From the NCBI GenBank assembly GCA_023459275.1, contig JAEWVC010000041.1:59293-123292 (forward strand): 64,000 nt of DNA, written 5' to 3'. The first letter of the stretch is position 1. The number at the start of each line of letters is the position of its first letter. The translations under genes and the position numbers were made by a program. The notes below the pieces were generated by a model. The model saw only the letters and a program-made list of their open reading frames with translations, was not told where the DNA came from and did not search any database. Of this stretch, positions 60,283 to 64,000 are shown one piece after another. The stretch comes from Bacillota bacterium (GTDB lineage: Bacteria > Bacillota > Clostridia > Christensenellales > Aristaeellaceae).

Positions 60283-61464
60283 ATGAACGCATTTTCATAT
60301 TATGTACCCACGGAAATCCGTTTTGGCAAGGATGCGCATCTTCATACGGCAGAGCTTATGAAAAAACACGGCGGCACCAGGGCACTGATCGTATACGGCG
60401 GCGGCAGCGCGGTAAAATCGGGGCTGCTGGATATGATCACCGACCAACTCGCAAAGGAGGGCCTTAGCTCCCTGCCCTTCGGAGGGGCCAGGCCCAACCC
60501 TACCTTGAGCCATGTCAGGCAAGGAATTCTGGCCGCGCTGGACTTTCATGCCGATTTTATCCTGGCGGTGGGCGGCGGCAGCGCCATTGATTCGGCCAAG
60601 GCCATCGCCCATGGCGCGGCGAACCCCGAAGCGGATGTGTGGCGCTTCTGGGCCAGGGAGATTCCGCTTCAAAAATCCCTGCCTGTAGGCGCTGTGCTGA
60701 CCATATCGGCTGCGGGCAGTGAAACCAGCGCCAGTTCCGTGCTCACCAACGATCATACGGGCGAAAAGCGCGGCATGACTTCGGAGTTCAACCGCCCCTG
60801 CTTTGCGGTGATGAATCCGGAATTCACCTACACCCTGCCCAAATTTCAAATCGCCTGCGGCATCGCGGATATTCTGATGCACACCCTGGACAGGTATTTC
60901 ACCTTGGAGGAAGGGAACGAGCTGACCGACGAGCTGGCCGAGGCGCTTCTGCGGGTGGCCATCCGAAGCGGACGCATTGCCATGGAGGCCCCGGCGGACT
61001 ACGGCGCGGCCAGCGAACTGATGTGGTGCGGCAGCCTGTCCCACAACGGGCTGACGGGGCTGGGCCGCGCATCAGACTTTGGGGTGCACCAAATGGGTCA
61101 TGAATTGAGCGGCCGCTTCGACGTGGCTCACGGCGCCAGCCTTACCGCCGTGTGGGGCGCCTGGGCATTATACTGCATGGAGACCGGCATACCCCGTTTT
61201 GCCCGGTATGCCAGAAACATTTGGAATGTCCACGAGCAGGATGACCGGCAGGCCGCCCGCCTGGGAATCGAAAAAACGGTGGACTATTTCCGGTCCATTG
61301 CCATGCCTACCTGCTTTACGGAGCTTGGCATCGGCGTTCAGCCGGAAAGTGTGATCAGCGAGCTGGCCTATGCCTGCACTTTTTTTGGAAAGCGCACGGT
61401 GGGCTGCTTCAAGCCTCTTTCGCAAAGCGACATCGAAAGCATTTACCGCCTGGCCAATAGGTGA
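60283..61464 (+). CDS. Iron-containing alcohol dehydrogenase, YqhD/butanol-dehydrogenase-like
   Basis: A 393-residue group III dehydrogenase. The start at 60283 gives MNAFSYYVPTEIRFGKDA, the family opening, behind GAGGGAG. NAD(P) site YGGGSAVKSG and VGGGSAIDSAKAIA; metal ligands Asp and His in GIADILMHTLDRYF, and His pair in VHQMGHELSGRFDVAHG. The sequence belongs to the YqhD-like branch, which reduces aldehydes with NADPH. In this cluster it may reduce an aldehyde or uronate product of sugar breakdown (inference). Confidence 0.9.
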   Translation: MNAFSYYVPTEIRFGKDAHLHTAELMKKHGGTRALIVYGGGSAVKSGLLDMITDQLAKEGLSSLPFGGARPNPTLSHVRQGILAALDFHADFILAVGGGSAIDSAKAIAHGAANPEADVWRFWAREIPLQKSLPVGAVLTISAAGSETSASSVLTNDHTGEKRGMTSEFNRPCFAVMNPEFTYTLPKFQIACGIADILMHTLDRYFTLEEGNELTDELAEALLRVAIRSGRIAMEAPADYGAASELMWCGSLSHNGLTGLGRASDFGVHQMGHELSGRFDVAHGASLTAVWGAWALYCMETGIPRFARYARNIWNVHEQDDRQAARLGIEKTVDYFRSIAMPTCFTELGIGVQPESVISELAYACTFFGKRTVGCFKPLSQSDIESIYRLANR

Positions 61465-61582
61465 CATGGCAGGCTGTCCGCCAAAGGGGAAGGCAGCCGC
61501 CGGATGGCGCACTGCCGGTTAAACAGCATGCTTCCGCCCGCGGCGAAAAGCATGCCAGGGTGCCCACTGTATCCCTTTTGCG

Positions 61583-62713
61583 CTATGGCCGTTCTTCTAC
61601 CGGGTCAAAGCCCGGCAGCAAACAAAGCGCACCAATGGGGCAGGCGGGCAGCGGCTCCCCGGACGTTTTCGCTTTTTGCAGCGTGCGGTTGGCTAGGCGG
61701 TATTCGGGGGCGTCAAGCCGCAGCGCGCCAAGCTGCAGGGGCAAAAGGCCCGGGGGAAGGGGAGCGATCCTGGTATAAGGCCAGGGCGTTTCGTCTGTAA
61801 GATAGGGGAGCAGAAAGTCCATGGCTTTTCGGATGCTGCGGCCCGGCCCCCGCTCCGCCTGCCAGACAACAAGGCCCCGGCCGTTTACATAGGCAAGCTC
61901 AGCCATCAGCACGAAGGCATCCAGGTTGAACAGGGAATAATGCATGGCGTCGGCCCGCGTGATCTCATCCGCGAAGGCACCCTGTTCCGTGAGTTGAGCG
62001 GGGAGCACGTGATCAAGAAAGCTTTCCAGGCACTGGTCAAAGAGGCCCCACGCGCCCGTAAAGGCCGCGTAGGCCGCCGCCTGCACGTGCCACCAGGCAG
62101 CGTGGTTGTTGTGGTACGCCCTTTCCTGACGTCCGAAGCCGCTGTTCATTAGCCAGTCAAGATAAGCGGAAAACCAATCCTTCAGGCCGTCCGTCAATTC
62201 CGCCGGCCCGGAAAGGTACGCGGCGCCGTGCACCACCTTTAGCAGGTGGATGGTGTCAATGATGCCTAAAGACCGGCCCTCGCACACGCCTGGAATGGCT
62301 TGCGCATGGTTGAGATGTGGATTCATCCGCGTTTTCGGGTCGATGAACCAGGTACGCAAAAGCTCCGCGGCCCGCAGGGCATCCTCCGGCCGGCGAAGGT
62401 AATACCCCGCCTGGGCAAGGGTCAAGGAGGCGTCCGCCATGGCGGCCATATCGGCTCGGTGATGGAGGAACCGGCCGGGATAGAAGTGCCCATCCCTGCG
62501 CACGAAACGCCCCTGCTCATCCGGCCACCAGTAGGGTGCCTGGCTGCAATAGTCGTTGGGCCCTCCCACCGGCGCCTTGTGAAAAGTGACGCTGTACAAG
62601 GGCCCGGCCGCTGCCGCCTCCGCCGTTTTTTGGAGCGTGGCGGCAAGAACACCCTGGTTTTTTAAAAGCGCCCGGGGTGCGTCCAGGAAGGAAGCTTCGA
62701 TGAAGACAGGCAT
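61583..62713 (-). CDS. Alginate-lyase-fold protein (PL5-like domain)
   Basis: A 376-residue protein with the alpha/alpha-toroid alginate lyase domain: NDYCSQAPYWWPDE early, NPHLNHAQAIPG, and the catalytic-type HNNHAAWWHVQAAA carrying Asn and His, then EITRADAMHYSLFNLDAF. Catalytic motifs are intact. There is no signal peptide, unlike secreted alginate lyases, so it would act on imported oligosaccharides or has another substrate. It is a single gene after AAAAGGAGAGG, convergent with the alcohol dehydrogenase. Its leader has a perfect dyad AACACGTGTT (62734-62743). Confidence 0.82.
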   Translation of the reverse strand: MPVFIEASFLDAPRALLKNQGVLAATLQKTAEAAAAGPLYSVTFHKAPVGGPNDYCSQAPYWWPDEQGRFVRRDGHFYPGRFLHHRADMAAMADASLTLAQAGYYLRRPEDALRAAELLRTWFIDPKTRMNPHLNHAQAIPGVCEGRSLGIIDTIHLLKVVHGAAYLSGPAELTDGLKDWFSAYLDWLMNSGFGRQERAYHNNHAAWWHVQAAAYAAFTGAWGLFDQCLESFLDHVLPAQLTEQGAFADEITRADAMHYSLFNLDAFVLMAELAYVNGRGLVVWQAERGPGRSIRKAMDFLLPYLTDETPWPYTRIAPLPPGLLPLQLGALRLDAPEYRLANRTLQKAKTSGEPLPACPIGALCLLPGFDPVEERP

Positions 62714-62911
62714 AGCGGCCTCTCCTTTTTATCAACACGTGTTCCTTGCTTTTTCCGTTCCGCATGAAAAGCACGGCTGCATTCTATTTCGCCGCCCGGC
62801 ATCTGATCCCCTGGTGTTTGGAACGAGTTTTGCCGCCTGGAGCAAAGGATAACAAATGCCCGCCAAGGCAGGCCGCATTTATGGATTGGCTTTGAGCTGC
62901 CGGAGCATTCG

Positions 62912-62945
62912 AAAAGCCTTGCACCGCTATGGGCGCAAGGCTTTT
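62912..62945 (-). terminator. Terminator of the tRNA gene
   Basis: AAAAGCCTTGC pairs with GCAAGGCTTTT, an 11-bp stem that begins three bases after the encoded CCA. Confidence 0.8.
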
Positions 62946-62947
62946 CA

Positions 62948-63024
62948 TGGTATGCCCGGCAGGATTCGAACCTGTGACCTTTGGAGTCGGAGTCCAACGC
63001 TCTATCCAACTGAGCTACGGGCAC
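62948..63024 (-). tRNA. tRNA-Arg (anticodon CCG)
   Basis: A 77-base cloverleaf with encoded CCA. Acceptor GTGCCCG/CGGGCAT; D-arm GCTC...GAGC; anticodon stem TTGGA/TCCAA around loop CTCCGAC, anticodon CCG reading the Arg codon CGG; T-arm with TTCGAAT. The first pair of the acceptor is G-U and the outer T-stem pair is A-C, otherwise the fold is normal. It is transcribed from a consensus promoter. Confidence 0.95.
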
Positions 63025-63049
63025 ATATGCCTTGGAACAAGGCTTATTG

Positions 63050-63078
63050 ATTATAGCGGATGGATATGCTTCTGTCAA
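63050..63078 (-). promoter_or_regulatory. Consensus promoter of tRNA-Arg
   Basis: On the minus strand perfect TTGACA (63078-63073), exact 17-base spacer, perfect TATAAT (63055-63050). Confidence 0.85.
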
Positions 63079-63195
63079 CCATGGAAAAAACAAATCGGCA
63101 TGTCAAATGTACGGTCATCAAACATAGGTTACACTGAAGCAAAGTAGAACTCAGTCGGTGCCTGTTAAGTGGAGGAGTGAGAATTAAAAGCAGGC

Positions 63196-63874
63196 TCATC
63201 TTACTCCTGCTGTTATTATTCTATAAAACTCATATGCATATGAATCTGTCATTCCTGATATAAAGTCAGTTGCAAGTAATAGTTTATTATATATCTTTAA
63301 GTGATCATCATTTGAATTTTGGCACTGAGATAAGCATACATACCTGTAATTGGTCGAAAAGAAAGAGTAAATTAGGTCATCATAATGGTCATTCACAATT
63401 TTAGTATCATCAGGCATATTTAAAGCAGCGGGAATAAATACTTCCAATAATTTACTCAAGATCCTATATGCTATTGCTTTTGAACGAACTATTTCTGGAC
63501 AGTAGTAAATATAATCCTTTTCAATATCTCGTAATGTTTTAACAATGTCTGCTGCTTCTCCCATTGACAGTAAATCCTGATTGCATTTTCCGTCCATTAT
63601 TTCAGAATAATGCTCGATAAAATTGTCTGCTACTATGCCAGTTAATCTGCCTTTTATGAATATACGCAGACGTTGAATAGTATATGTTTCGTGCTCTGGA
63701 TACTCTTTTCCATAACTGCCTATCGGCATTTTTCCGCAAGTTTTATAGCGTGATATTTCATTCTGAATTGACTTAACCAATTTGTTACTTGGACACTTAT
63801 TAATGTATTCTTCTATTGTACTAAGAGAAATAAGCTTTTTTTATGCGCGTCTTCAATATCGGCAGTTAAGTAAG
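63196..63874 (-). pseudogene. dgt: dGTP triphosphohydrolase (dgt) remnant, truncated by an insertion sequence
   Basis: The open part (63196-63780, at least 194 residues) is the C-terminal third of a deoxyguanosinetriphosphate triphosphohydrolase, ending DFISGMTDSYAYEFYRIITA. Further upstream the frame is continuous to about 63840 (LISLSTIEEYINK). The typical preceding segment LTADIEDAHKK is read in another frame: a run of seven A (minus strand, 63836-63842) is one base short, breaking the frame. At 63875 the homology stops at the edge of an IS481-like element, so the catalytic HD domain is absent. The region is strikingly AT-rich compared with the rest of the window. A hairpin with T4 at 63189-63211 ends the gene. 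Confidence 0.75.
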
Positions 63875-64000
63875 TGTACGACTAACGGTCATATCTAACA
63901 ATCAAGCGAAATCCAGCAGGGTATCCAAGGGCCGTTTTCCGCGGTTTCGGTAACCTCTGTGAGGGCGTTCGGTGTTGTAGTGAATCAGCCACCGATCCAG
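63875..64000 (-). mobile_element. Edge of an IS481-like insertion sequence (continues beyond the window)
   Basis: The element probably starts at TGTACGACTAACGGTCATAT (63875), which looks like a terminal inverted repeat, directly where dgt homology ends. It includes the 3' end of its transposase gene. The other end lies outside the window. Confidence 0.65.
63902..64000 (-). CDS. IS481-like transposase, C-terminal end (partial)
   Basis: The last 32 codons are visible, reading LDRWLIHYNTERPHRGYRN and ending RPLDTLLDFA then TGA. The phrase HYNTERPH-GYRN is the C-terminal hallmark of DDE transposases of the IS481/IS3 type, just after the catalytic Glu (outside the window). It ends 27 bases before the element edge. 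Confidence 0.8.
   Translation of the reverse strand: MDRWLIHYNTERPHRGYRNRGKRPLDTLLDFA

Noticed and set aside
1..64000. CRISPR arrays, prophage or conjugative modules
   Set aside because: No regularly spaced repeats and no cas, phage structural, integrase or conjugation genes were seen; the only mobile DNA is the IS edge at the right end and the palindromic element at 17.7 kb.

Overview
The window reads as chromosome from a GC-rich member of the Bacillota, most likely class Clostridia (inference). The main reasons are the block rbgA-rnhB-yraN-yifB-dprA-topA-trmFO-hslV-hslU, which follows the Bacillus/Clostridium codY-region order; strong purine-rich ribosome binding sites; TTGACA/TATAAT promoters; ECF sigma genes paired with single-pass anti-sigma-like proteins; a Rex-like operator; and a GH94 phosphorylase. 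Gene density is high and intergenic hairpin terminators are common. No prophage, CRISPR array or rRNA is visible. One tRNA (Arg, CCG) lies near the right end, followed by an AT-rich interrupted gene and the edge of an insertion sequence.

Layout. 1-4.2 kb: the end of an FtsX-type permease, a secreted polysaccharide deacetylase, a family 2 glycosyltransferase and a secreted cadherin-like protein. 4.2-9.8 kb: a cellobiose-phosphorylase-type GH94 enzyme, a membrane M28 peptidase and a LacI regulator. 10.1-15.8 kb: an operon for an NMT1/SsuA-type importer with two different permeases and two different ATPases, ending in a cysteine-type sulfatase. 15.9-28.2 kb: three ECF sigma/anti-sigma-like pairs. 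Between them lie an ABC-DUF1854-ABC operon preceded by a possible 37-residue cationic peptide gene and a leader hairpin, and an orphan PTS EIIC of the PfoR type. 28.4-44.0 kb: the information-processing block, with a 1377-residue two-domain glycosyltransferase inserted after yraN and a secreted alpha/beta hydrolase where xerC/codV usually sits; codY is not downstream. 44.3-52.1 kb: a PhnB-like protein, an 824-residue CoA-disulfide-reductase/rhodanese/TusA/DsrE fusion under a Rex-like operator, a decayed pcp gene, and a two-component system next to a PLDc_N/ABC-2 exporter operon. 52.4-55 kb: VWA, macro-domain and CPBP protease genes. 55.1-62.7 kb: an AraC-governed sugar-catabolism cluster with three Gfo/Idh/MocA oxidoreductases, a TIM-barrel isomerase, an iron alcohol dehydrogenase and an alginate-lyase-fold protein. 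62.9-64 kb: tRNA-Arg, a dgt remnant and an IS481-like element.

Functional reading. Several units look self-contained. The SsuA-type importer probably feeds a sulfated or sulfonated compound to the cytoplasmic sulfatase. The histidine kinase/response regulator pair probably controls the adjacent exporter through a repeat seen upstream of its promoter. The AraC cluster probably oxidises and isomerises a sugar or uronate; no transporter for it is visible here.

The best candidate for something undescribed is the peptide-like frame, leader terminator and paired zinc-ribbon ABC transporters with DUF1854 at 17.9-23.4 kb. The most concrete mechanistic observation is that all three motif changes in the SsuB-like ATPase pair fall in one composite ATP site.
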